Shown: positions 1 through 5,421 of the stretch, one piece after another
Layout: the number at the start of each line of letters is the position of its first letter
How positions within the stretch are numbered: the stretch's first letter is position 1
NCBI GenBank assembly: GCA_964562375.1
Contig: CAZLSW010000101.1
Span: 1-8,521, forward strand
From: JAJPXC01 sp964562375
GTDB taxonomy: Bacteria; Bacteroidota; Bacteroidia; Bacteroidales; Muribaculaceae
Direction: 5' to 3'
Length of the DNA: 8,521 bases
Position numbers and translations under genes: made by a program
Notes under the pieces: generated by a model
What the model was told of the DNA's origin: nothing
Databases searched by the model: none
Seen by the model: only the letters and a program-made list of their open reading frames with translations

Positions 1-49
1 GAACTGGGTAGAGCAGACCCCCGTTTTGGGTAACGCATGACGAAAACAG

Positions 50-89
50 GAAAAAGACTGCGTTAGACTGCGAAAGACTGCGTGCAAAA
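50..89. repeat. 40-bp direct repeat, copy 1 (three 10-bp AGACTGCGNN words)
   Basis: This 40-bp stretch is identical to 149-188. Inside it the word AGACTGCG occurs three times at a 10-bp period, with the two following bases varying (TT, AA, TG), and it ends in TGCAAAA. The 10-bp period is close to one helical turn, so the words would face the same side of the DNA. That makes a protein-binding array possible, but this is inference only. Confidence 0.9.
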
Positions 90-148
90 AATAAAATCCC
101 TGCGTGGGAAATCTCACGAAGAAAGGCGAAGAAATAAAAGAAAAGGAA

Positions 149-188
149 GAAAAAGACTGCGTTAGACTGCGAAAGACTGCGTGCAAAA
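149..188. repeat. 40-bp direct repeat, copy 2
   Basis: This is an exact copy of 50-89, starting 99 bp downstream in the same orientation. It again carries three AGACTGCG words at a 10-bp period. The sequence between the copies is purine-rich and unrelated. Exact identity of two non-coding copies suggests recent duplication or constraint. Confidence 0.9.
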
Positions 189-234
189 TCGCGACTGTCA
201 GCGGGAGGGAGGTCCAGTAGGGGTCGGGCGAGAT

Positions 235-413
235 ATTGACTACGAATGCTACGAATGTAACGAATCCTTATTTCTCTCAAAACAATATGCGCTTACGCTT
301 GGCGAATGGCAACGAATCCATCCGGGTGGGATTCGTTTCTGATTCGTTAAGCGCAAGCGCTATTCGTCCTTTCCCCGTTAGGATTCGTTTAATTCGTTGC
401 ATTCGTAGTCAAT
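235..413. repeat. Long imperfect palindrome built of CGAAT / ATTCG words
   Basis: The outer arms 235-268 and 380-413 are inverted copies matching at 31 of 34 positions, starting with ATTGACTACGAATGC. Inner arms GCGCTTACGCTT (289-300) and AAGCGCAAGCGC (349-360) pair at 11 of 12. The innermost arms AACGAATCC (311-319) and GGATTCGTT (329-337) pair fully around CCATCCGGGTGG (318-329). Five CGAAT words lie left of the centre and six ATTCG words right of it. The layout is that of a cruciform-forming dispersed repeat, similar in shape to REP/BIME or MITE elements. No transposase is present and family membership is unknown. A 66-codon open frame across it is a by-product of the repeat. Confidence 0.85.
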
Positions 414-458
414 TGAAGCCTAAGTGGTCGCCGTAACTACTCACCGGGAGGGACATTG

Positions 459-620
459 AACCACGAAGAACACTAAAAACACGAAAGCGAAGGGTATTGG
501 GAGAAAAATCGGCTCGTATACTCGCCAAAAACACGAAACCATCCGGATGGCTTTAGTGTTTTTGGGAGCGTGCGACCTCTTTTCCAAAAAAAATTAGTGT
601 TCTTCGTGTTTTTAGTGGTT
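459..620. repeat. Second long imperfect palindrome, ACACGAA / TTCGTGT words
   Basis: The outer arms begin AACCAC (459-464) and end GTGGTT (615-620), and run inward through related words such as GAAGAACAC and TAAAAACAC. The inner arms CCAAAAACAC (525-534) and GTGTTTTTGG (556-565) are perfect inverted copies. The centre is a perfect 12-bp palindrome, CCATCCGGATGG (539-550). The middle of each arm (about 488-520 and 570-593) pairs poorly. No protein is supported on either strand. It is most likely a dispersed intergenic repeat of the kind common in Bacteroidales spacers, and lies just upstream of the ftsX promoter. Confidence 0.8.
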
Positions 621-690
621 GAAAGAATATGCGGTGAGTATTTACCAATAAGGGTATTTTTCTTAAAATTATAAAAAAGGGCGAAAAAAC

Positions 691-722
691 TTGACAAGTG
701 GGGTTTCGGTTTTGTAACTTTG
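691..722 (+). promoter_or_regulatory. Bacteroidota-type promoter for the ftsX cluster
   Basis: TTG of a -33 box at 691-693 (within TTGACA) is followed after 21 bp by TAACTTTG at 715-722, a full match to the TAnnTTTG -7 box used by the Bacteroidota primary sigma factor. Transcription would begin near 727-730, giving a leader of roughly 90 nt before ftsX. Both boxes and their spacing fit the published consensus. No start site was measured. Confidence 0.8.
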
Positions 723-734
723 CACCGATTTTGC

Positions 735-767
735 CGAAGGCAAGTCGCTAGTGCGGCTTGAGGTTCG
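735..767 (+). promoter_or_regulatory. Stem-loop in the ftsX mRNA leader
   Basis: An 8-bp stem pairs CAAGTCGC (741-748) with GCGGCTTG (753-760) around the tetraloop TAGT, with one G-T wobble. It is extended by CGAA (735-738) with TTCG (764-767) across a small internal loop. It begins a few bases after the predicted transcription start and ends 50 nt before the ftsX start codon. It has no T-tract, so it is not an intrinsic terminator. It could protect the 5' end or act as a leader control element. It matches no riboswitch class that I recognise. Confidence 0.55.
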
Positions 768-817
768 TCATCATCAGGTTTCTAAGGTAAGGGCTTTGCC
801 CAAGCCAAATGTAAGGC

Positions 818-1690
818 ATGGAGAATAAGAAAAATCCACTTATATCGACGTTTAGCGCCCAAATCACCTCCACGATTTCGGTGGCACTGGTGTTATTGGT
901 GCTTGGCGTGGTCGCAATCTTAGGCGTGGCCGCGCGCAACGTCACCCGCGAGATACGCGAGCACATGGGTTTCGACATCATCATGGTGGAGGATGTCGAT
1001 CCCGCCGCTGTCAACGATCTCAAGCGACAGTTGGCCTCAGCACCATATGTGGCCAGCTACAGCTATATCTCGGCCGAGGATGCCCTGCGCCAATGGGAGC
1101 AAGACACGGGCGAGGCTTTGGGCGACCTGCTTGATGTCAACCCGTTCTCGGGCGAGTTTGACGTCAAAGTGAAGGAGCTTTACGCGTCGGTCGACTCGCT
1201 GGAGGCTATCGGCGAGCGCCTACGTGCCGTGCCCGGCGTTGACGACATCACCATGCATGCCGAAATAGTCGACTCGATCAACCGCAACATCCGCTCGGTG
1301 GCCATGGTGCTGATTATCGTGGCCGGGGCGCTGTTGTTGATCTCTTTCGTGTTGATACACAACACCGTGCGTCTCACCGTCTACTCGCGACGCTTCACAA
1401 TATACACGATGAAACTGGTAGGTGCTACTCCCGGATTCATCCGCAAGCCGTTCTTGCTGACCAACATCGTCCACGGCATCGTGGCGGCGTTGATCGCCTC
1501 GGGCTTGCTGGCCGCGATGGTGGCCTACGCCCGCGAAATCGACCCCTCGGTTGCCGCCGCTATCTCTTGGGAAGAGGCCGGCTGGGTAATGGGAGGAATG
1601 GTGCTCTTGGGCATCGTGATATGCTTGCTGGCCGCCGCGATGGCCACCAATCGCTACCTCAGGCTGAGCTATGATGAGATGTTCAGGTAG
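818..1690 (+). CDS. ftsX: Cell division protein FtsX
   Basis: FtsX is the membrane half of the FtsEX complex, which uses the ATPase FtsE to activate peptidoglycan hydrolases at the division septum. The 290-residue protein has the family's topology: a short cytosolic N-terminus, helix 1 at about 17-38, an extracytoplasmic domain at about 40-158, then three helices at about 160-181, 214-237 and 256-277. The stretch LDVNPFSGEF (105-114) fits the conserved NP-containing segment of the outer domain. MKLVGATPGFIRKPFL (198-213) is the characteristic cytosolic loop before helix 3. An in-frame TAA at 812-814 fixes the start at 818. There is no strong ribosome binding site, as is normal in this phylum. 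ftsE is not adjacent. It is the first gene of the rightward cluster, behind a good promoter and a hairpin leader. Confidence 0.95.
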   Translation: MENKKNPLISTFSAQITSTISVALVLLVLGVVAILGVAARNVTREIREHMGFDIIMVEDVDPAAVNDLKRQLASAPYVASYSYISAEDALRQWEQDTGEALGDLLDVNPFSGEFDVKVKELYASVDSLEAIGERLRAVPGVDDITMHAEIVDSINRNIRSVAMVLIIVAGALLLISFVLIHNTVRLTVYSRRFTIYTMKLVGATPGFIRKPFLLTNIVHGIVAALIASGLLAAMVAYAREIDPSVAAAISWEEAGWVMGGMVLLGIVICLLAAAMATNRYLRLSYDEMFR

Positions 1691-1691
1691 G

Positions 1692-1737
1692 AGTTGTTAG
1701 TTGTTAGTTGTTAGTTGTTAGTTTCTAGTTTCTAGTT
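1692..1737. repeat. Heptamer array filling the ftsX-DUF3098 gap
   Basis: Four copies of AGTTGTT (1692-1719) are followed by two of AGTTTCT (1720-1733) and a final AGTT (1734-1737). The array starts 2 bp after the ftsX stop and ends on the base before the next start codon. Seven is not a multiple of three and the unit contains TAG/TTA words, so stops appear in the reading frames. Slippage would change the distance between the two cistrons and not a protein. Short heptamer tandem repeats of this general type are known in bacterial spacers, for example the STRR repeats of cyanobacteria. Confidence 0.9.
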
Positions 1738-2016
1738 ATGGCAGTAACGAATAAAAATATAAACGCTGAGATTGAGCACGAGAGCCATGTGGAGTTTCCG
1801 CTGGTCAAGATCAATTTCATAATGATGGGAATCGCCATGGCCGCCATCATCCTGGGCTTCATTCTGATGCTTGGTGGGGGCAGCGACGCCCAAGTGGGAT
1901 TCAACCCCGACATCTTCTCCACGCGCAGGATTGTGGTGGGGCCGCTGATTTCGTTCCTTGGCTTCCTGTTCATGGGATTCGCGATCATCTACCGCCCCAA
2001 AAGCCGTCGCGCGTGA
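1738..2016 (+). CDS. DUF3098 two-helix membrane protein
   Basis: This 92-residue protein belongs to the DUF3098 family, found in Bacteroidota and typically encoded between ftsX and uppP. Its biochemical role is unknown. After a polar N-terminus (1-20), the sequence FPLVKINFIMMG leads into helix 1 (about 26-45). A short loop with GGGSD (46-50) and FNPDIFSTRR (55-64) follows, then helix 2 (about 66-85) and a basic end (RPKSRRA) that probably lies in the cytosol. Both termini are therefore likely cytosolic, with the loop outside. The start directly follows the heptamer array. The neighbours suggest a role in division or lipid-carrier handling, but that is inference from position alone. Confidence 0.85.
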   Translation: MAVTNKNINAEIEHESHVEFPLVKINFIMMGIAMAAIILGFILMLGGGSDAQVGFNPDIFSTRRIVVGPLISFLGFLFMGFAIIYRPKSRRA

Positions 2017-2063
2017 CCCTCTCCCCTCCCAATTCACTCTATTTCAACTATTGTAAAAGGTAA

Positions 2064-2885
2064 ATGGATTGTTTAGACGCCCTGATTATGGGCATTGTTC
2101 AGGGGTTGGCCGAGTATCTGCCCATTTCGAGCAGCGGCCATCTCGAGATATTTCGCGAGTTGTTGGGCCTGAAACTCTCGGGCGAGGACTCGTTGCAATT
2201 CGACGTGGTGCTGCACGTGGCCACGGTGTTAAGCACGATTGTGGTATTGTGGCGCGAGTTCATGCCGCTGTGCAAATCGTTCTTCACGTTCAACAACGAC
2301 GACAATTGCAAGTACGTGTACAAGATACTGCTCTCCTGCGTGCCGGTGGCTATCGTGGGCTTCTGTTTCAAGGACTTCGTTGAGCAATTCTTCGGCGACG
2401 GTTTGCTCGTCGTGGGCATCTGCCTGATTGTCACCGCGGCGTTGCTGGCGTTCGCCTATTTCACCCGCACGCGCCCGTTGACGCTCACTGGCTCCTACCG
2501 TCCCCGCGACATCTCCTGGTGGGACGCCCTCATCATCGGCTGCGCACAGGCTATCGCCGTGCTCCCCGGCCTGAGCCGATCAGGCTCGACCATCGCAACG
2601 GGTATCCTTTTGGGCGACAAACGCGAGCAGGTGGCACAGTTCTCATTCTTCATGGTGATCATCCCCATTCTGGGCGAGGCGCTGCTCGACATCAAGGACA
2701 TGATCGGGGGAGAGGCCGGCTCGGAGGCCATCGGCTGGGCACCGTTGCTGCTCGGCTTCCTCGCGTCGTTCATCGTGGGCTGCCTGGCGTGCAAGTGGAT
2801 GCTCAACCTTGTGAAAAAAGGCAAATTGGTATGGTTTGCCGTTTACTGCGTAATCGTGGGTACTATCTGCATCATTTTCAGCTAA
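2064..2885 (+). CDS. uppP: Undecaprenyl-diphosphate phosphatase UppP (BacA family)
   Basis: UppP removes a phosphate from undecaprenyl diphosphate at the inner membrane, regenerating the lipid carrier for peptidoglycan and surface polysaccharides. Its activity also gives bacitracin tolerance. The 273-residue protein is hydrophobic throughout and has both family signatures. The first is QGLAEYLPISSSGH (13-26), containing the key Glu17, the Ser cluster 22-24 and His26. The second is PGLSRSGST (168-176) with Arg172. The first acidic position of the E. coli motif (Glu17 there) is Gln13 here, a common variant in the family. Length matches E. coli BacA (273). It starts 47 bp after the DUF3098 gene, and its stop codon abuts the truB start, so the two are surely cotranscribed. 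Confidence 0.96.
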   Translation: MDCLDALIMGIVQGLAEYLPISSSGHLEIFRELLGLKLSGEDSLQFDVVLHVATVLSTIVVLWREFMPLCKSFFTFNNDDNCKYVYKILLSCVPVAIVGFCFKDFVEQFFGDGLLVVGICLIVTAALLAFAYFTRTRPLTLTGSYRPRDISWWDALIIGCAQAIAVLPGLSRSGSTIATGILLGDKREQVAQFSFFMVIIPILGEALLDIKDMIGGEAGSEAIGWAPLLLGFLASFIVGCLACKWMLNLVKKGKLVWFAVYCVIVGTICIIFS

Positions 2886-3650
2886 ATGAATTATCTCGAG
2901 GGCGAAATATTCTACATCGACAAGCCGTTGGGCTGGACATCGTTTGACGCCGTGAAGCGATTGCGCGGCACCATGCTCCGGCGCATGGGCATCAAGAAGA
3001 TGAAGGTGGGCCACGCGGGTACCCTCGACCCCCTGGCCACCGGCGTTATGATAGTTTGCTCGGGTCGGGCCACCAAGCGCATCGACGAGCTGCAGGCTGG
3101 CGTCAAGGAGTACGTGGCCACCATTGCCCTAGGCGCCACCACCCCTTCCTACGACCTCGAGACCCAAATTGACGCCACCTATCCCATCGAGCACATCACC
3201 CGCGAGCTGGTTGAGGACACCCTCAAGCGGTTCCACGGCGCGATAGAGCAGGTGCCCCCCGCCTTCTCGGCATGCAAAATCGACGGCCGACGCGCCTACA
3301 AAATGGCCCGAAAAGGCCATGAGGTAAACCTCAAGGCCAAGCAACTCGTTATCGATGATATAGAGCTATTGGAATTCTCCCCCGAGAGCATCACCATTCG
3401 CGTGGTGTGCTCCAAGGGCACCTACATCCGCGCCCTGGCCCGCGACATCGGCGAGGCCTTAGGCTCCGGAGGTCACTTGACGGCCCTACGGCGCACACGC
3501 GTGGGCGATATTACCGTCGACCAATGCGTCAGCCCCGACCGCGCCGTCGACCTTATCCGCGAGTTACCCCTCGAAATGCCAGAAGGACTCGGCCCCCAAA
3601 CCCCCGAAGGACTCGGCCCCCAACCCCCCGAAGCGGGGGCTTCAAGTTAG
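2886..3650 (+). CDS. truB: tRNA pseudouridine(55) synthase TruB with repeat-derived C-terminal tail
   Basis: TruB converts uridine 55 in the T-loop of tRNAs to pseudouridine and also acts as a tRNA-folding chaperone in the cytosol. The catalytic motif GHAGTLDPLATG (42-53) contains Asp48. The N-terminal FYIDKPLGWTS (9-19) and the KGTYIRALARDIG motif (177-189) are both typical. The ATG directly follows the uppP stop TAA, so the start is well set and translation is probably coupled. The enzyme core ends near residue 230. The last about 25 residues, EMPEGLGPQTPEGLGPQPPEAGASS in two parts (230-243 and 244-254), are low-complexity and come from a 24-bp repeat also found at the end of rfbC. This tail is not part of the TruB fold and replaces or extends the usual C-terminus. 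Confidence 0.95.
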   Translation: MNYLEGEIFYIDKPLGWTSFDAVKRLRGTMLRRMGIKKMKVGHAGTLDPLATGVMIVCSGRATKRIDELQAGVKEYVATIALGATTPSYDLETQIDATYPIEHITRELVEDTLKRFHGAIEQVPPAFSACKIDGRRAYKMARKGHEVNLKAKQLVIDDIELLEFSPESITIRVVCSKGTYIRALARDIGEALGSGGHLTALRRTRVGDITVDQCVSPDRAVDLIRELPLEMPEGLGPQTPEGLGPQPPEAGASS

Positions 3651-3718
3651 CCTCCTTGATCCTTTCCTCCTCTCTTCCTTTCCTCCTTTAAAGATTTAAC
3701 GCTTTAACGATTTAAAAA
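3582..3718 (+). repeat. Composite repeat element, copy A (3' end of truB and spacer)
   Basis: The modules, in order, are as follows. Two 24-bp units lie at 3582-3605 and 3606-3629, each of the form GAAGGACTCGGCCCCC plus AAACCCCC or a close variant, read as GLGPQ(T/P)PE. A hairpin and stop module at 3630-3650 ends in TTCAAGTTAG, the truB stop. A polypyrimidine tract follows at 3651-3687. Four AT-rich octamers of the type TTTAA(A/C)G(A/C) lie at 3687-3718. The part 3582-3687 matches the reverse complement of 5498-5603 at 103 of 106 positions. No transposase is nearby. It fills the spacer in front of queA. The matching octamers outside the 106-bp block suggest that the whole modular array belongs together. 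Confidence 0.88.
3625..3643 (+). terminator. GC hairpin over the truB stop region
   Basis: CCCCCG (3625-3630) pairs with CGGGGG (3634-3639) around AAG. A competing stem pairs GAAGC (3630-3634) with GCTTC (3639-3643). The hairpin lies just before the stop codon and is followed by a C/T-rich tract, not by a pure T run. It may slow or end transcription, or protect the 3' end of the mRNA, but it is not a standard intrinsic terminator. An identical hairpin sits at the end of rfbC. Confidence 0.35.
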
Positions 3719-3736
3719 ATCAGAAATCTCCCCCAT

Positions 3737-4786
3737 ATGAAGCTGTCACAATTCAAATTCAATCTCCCCAACGACCTGATCGCCCAGCAGCCTTACGAGC
3801 ACCGCGACGAGTGTCGTATGATGGTGGTCAACCGCCGCACAGGCGAAATCGAAGATCGCGTATTCAAGGAAATCATCAACTACTTCGACGACGGCGACAT
3901 GATGATTTTCAACAACACCCGCGTGTTCCCCGCCCGACTTTACGGCAACAAGGAGAAGACCGGCGCCCGTATCGAGGTGTTCCTCCTGCGCGAGCTCGTC
4001 CCCGACAGCAAACTATGGGACGTGCTCGTTGAGCCGGCACGCAAGATTCGCATTGGCAACAAGCTCTATTTCGGCGACGACGACTCAATGGTTGCCGAGG
4101 TGATCGACAACACCACCTCGCGTGGCCGCACCCTTCGTTTCCTCTACGACGGCCCCCACGAGGAGTTCAAAAAAGCCCTGTACGACCTGGGCCAGACTCC
4201 CCTACCCGACTATATCAAGCGAGAGCCGGTACCCGCCGACGCCGATGCCTACCAGACGATTTACGCCACCCAAGAGGGCGCCGTGGTGGCCCCTGCCGCC
4301 GGCATCCATTTCTCTCGCGAGCTGCTCAAGCGCTTAGAGATCAAGGGTGTACAGCAAGAGATGATCACCGTGCACAGCGGCCTGGGCAACTTCTGCGAAA
4401 TCGACGTGGAGGACTTGACCAAGCATCGCATGTTCTCGGAGGAGATGAAACTGCCCCAGGAGGTGGTCGACTCGATCAACGCTACCAAGGACAAGGAGAA
4501 GGCCGTGTGCGCCGTCGGCACCTCGGTGCTACGAGCCCTGGCCACAGCACAATCCATGGGCGGCCATGTGAAGCCCTACATCGGATGGACCAACAAGTTC
4601 ATCTTCCCTCCCTACGAGTTCACCGTGGCCACGGCATTGGTCACCAACTTCCATCTCCCCTACTCCACCATGCTTATGATGACAGCGGCATTCGGTGGGT
4701 ACGACTTGGTGATGAAAGCTTATGAGCACGCCGTCAAGGAGAAGTACCTATTCGGTGCTTACGGCGACGCCATGCTCATCATTTAA
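3737..4786 (+). CDS. queA: S-adenosylmethionine:tRNA ribosyltransferase-isomerase QueA
   Basis: QueA transfers and isomerises the ribosyl part of S-adenosylmethionine onto preQ1 at the wobble position of GUN-anticodon tRNAs, forming epoxyqueuosine. The 349-residue protein matches the family in length and motif order: MMIFNNTRVFPARL (55-68), TPLPDYIKR (154-162), YQTIYATQEGAVVAPAAGIHF (in the range 172-192), HRMFSEEM (230-237), VGTSVLRAL (260-268) and TNFHLPYSTMLMMTAAFGG (303-321). The start MKLSQFKFNLP is typical and follows the octamer array by 18 bp. I see no clear TAnnTTTG promoter in the 86-bp spacer, so it may be read from upstream. It ends at a strong terminator and faces the DJ-1-family gene tail to tail. 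Confidence 0.96.
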   Translation: MKLSQFKFNLPNDLIAQQPYEHRDECRMMVVNRRTGEIEDRVFKEIINYFDDGDMMIFNNTRVFPARLYGNKEKTGARIEVFLLRELVPDSKLWDVLVEPARKIRIGNKLYFGDDDSMVAEVIDNTTSRGRTLRFLYDGPHEEFKKALYDLGQTPLPDYIKREPVPADADAYQTIYATQEGAVVAPAAGIHFSRELLKRLEIKGVQQEMITVHSGLGNFCEIDVEDLTKHRMFSEEMKLPQEVVDSINATKDKEKAVCAVGTSVLRALATAQSMGGHVKPYIGWTNKFIFPPYEFTVATALVTNFHLPYSTMLMMTAAFGGYDLVMKAYEHAVKEKYLFGAYGDAMLII

Positions 4787-4792
4787 ATAGGA

Positions 4793-4822
4793 AGTCCCGC
4801 CGTGTCGGCGGGACTGTTTTTT
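4793..4822 (+). terminator. Intrinsic terminator of queA
   Basis: A perfect 10-bp stem pairs AGTCCCGCCG (4793-4802) with CGGCGGGACT (4806-4815), with loop TGT, followed by G and six T (4817-4822). It starts 6 bp after the queA stop, and has the classic form of a rho-independent terminator on the plus strand. Confidence 0.9.
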
Positions 4823-4824
4823 CT

Positions 4825-4845
4825 GTCGGGTCGACACGACCCGAC
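4825..4845. terminator. Second hairpin between the convergent genes
   Basis: A perfect 9-bp stem pairs GTCGGGTCG (4825-4833) with CGACCCGAC (4837-4845) around ACA. It is 7 bp downstream of the leftward DJ-1-type gene, so it probably serves that gene's 3' end. On the minus strand it is followed by an A-run and not a T-run, so it cannot be a classical terminator for that gene by itself. It may stabilise the mRNA end. Confidence 0.5.
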
Positions 4846-4852
4846 GTCCTTT

Positions 4853-5407
4853 CTAAGCGTAAAGGGTACCGGCGGCCACCTGCTGGGCTACCGCCTTGCC
4901 AGCGATGGCCTCAAGGATGGCCAGAGCGAAGGGGAACGCCGAAGAAGGGCCGTTGCCGGTGATAAGCCCCTTATGCGCGATGACGCGCTCGTTGGTGTGC
5001 CAATCGGTGCCCGTGGTGCCTTTCTCGCAACCGGGATAGCAAGTGGCGGTCACGCCCTCGAGGATTCCCAGCGGATTAAGCACGAAGGCCGGTGAAGCGC
5101 ATATCGCAGCTATACCCTTGCCATTTAGGTGCTGAATTTTCAGCGCCTCGCATAATGGTGCAAACGAGATCAGGTTGTTGGCGCCGGGGAGTCCACCAGG
5201 CAGGATAATCCAATCGGCCACAGCCATGTCGGCCTCGTCCCATGTGAGGTCGGCCTGGATGCCCACGCCATGCGAACCAACGACCATATGATCACTGGTG
5301 ATCGAAACGGTTTCAACTTCCACGCCTCCGCGACGCAGTATATCAACGGGAGCCAGGGCCTCGACTTCCTCGAAACCGGCTGCTAAGATTACATAAGATT
5401 TTCCCAT
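4853..5407 (-). CDS. DJ-1/PfpI family protein (YajL/ThiJ-like)
   Basis: This is a 184-residue cytosolic protein of the DJ-1 branch of the class I glutamine-amidotransferase-like fold. Members have been reported as glyoxalase III, protein deglycase or redox-sensitive chaperones, and their physiological role is debated. The N-terminal FEEVEALAPVDILRRGG (12-28) carries Glu16, aligning with Glu18 of human DJ-1. The nucleophile elbow AAICASP (100-106) holds Cys103, aligning with DJ-1 Cys106. ILPGGLPGA (68-76) and ITGNGPSSAFPFALAILE (149-166) are also typical. Length is as expected for the family. It converges with queA and lies 127 bp downstream of rfbC on the same strand. I see no clear promoter, although that gap contains composite repeat copy B and a heptamer array. 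Confidence 0.9.
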   Translation of the reverse strand: MGKSYVILAAGFEEVEALAPVDILRRGGVEVETVSITSDHMVVGSHGVGIQADLTWDEADMAVADWIILPGGLPGANNLISFAPLCEALKIQHLNGKGIAAICASPAFVLNPLGILEGVTATCYPGCEKGTTGTDWHTNERVIAHKGLITGNGPSSAFPFALAILEAIAGKAVAQQVAAGTLYA

Positions 5408-5421
5408 AATGATAGTATTGA

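Larger units (their letters stand above)
1..234. other. Intergenic region with tandem words, no supported gene
   Basis: No gene is supported here. The stretch contains two copies of a 40-bp direct repeat, listed separately, separated by an AG-rich segment (about 90-148), and then a G-rich segment (about 198-230). The first 40 bases could be the end of a gene that starts left of the window, because two frames run open to stops at 31-33 and 38-40, but this is too short to judge. I see no tRNA or clear promoter. Confidence 0.6.

Noticed and set aside
2..40. Possible 3' end of a rightward gene entering from the left edge (12 codons before TGA)
   Set aside because: Too short to judge by sequence, and a second frame is also open to a nearby stop. 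No recognisable protein end.
50..188. CRISPR array
   Set aside because: Only two repeat copies, with internal 10-bp words, and no cas genes. The spacing does not fit a repeat-spacer array.
236..436. 66-codon open frame inside the CGAAT palindrome
   Set aside because: Its amino acids follow from the repeated words and there is no promoter or family resemblance. The palindrome explains the sequence.
473..697. 74-codon leftward open frame across the second palindrome
   Set aside because: Low-complexity translation of the ACACGAA repeat. It also overlaps the ftsX promoter.
735..767. Riboswitch or intrinsic terminator in the ftsX leader
   Set aside because: No known riboswitch motif is visible and there is no T-run, so only an unassigned leader hairpin is reported.
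3407..3691. Rightward open frame covering the truB end with RRTRPPNP-type repeats
   Set aside because: An alternative frame of the 24-bp units. The truB frame is clearly used and ends at the shared TAG.
4802..5095. Rightward 97-codon open frame opposite the DJ-1-family gene
   Set aside because: It starts inside the queA terminator and mirrors a well-supported gene on the other strand.
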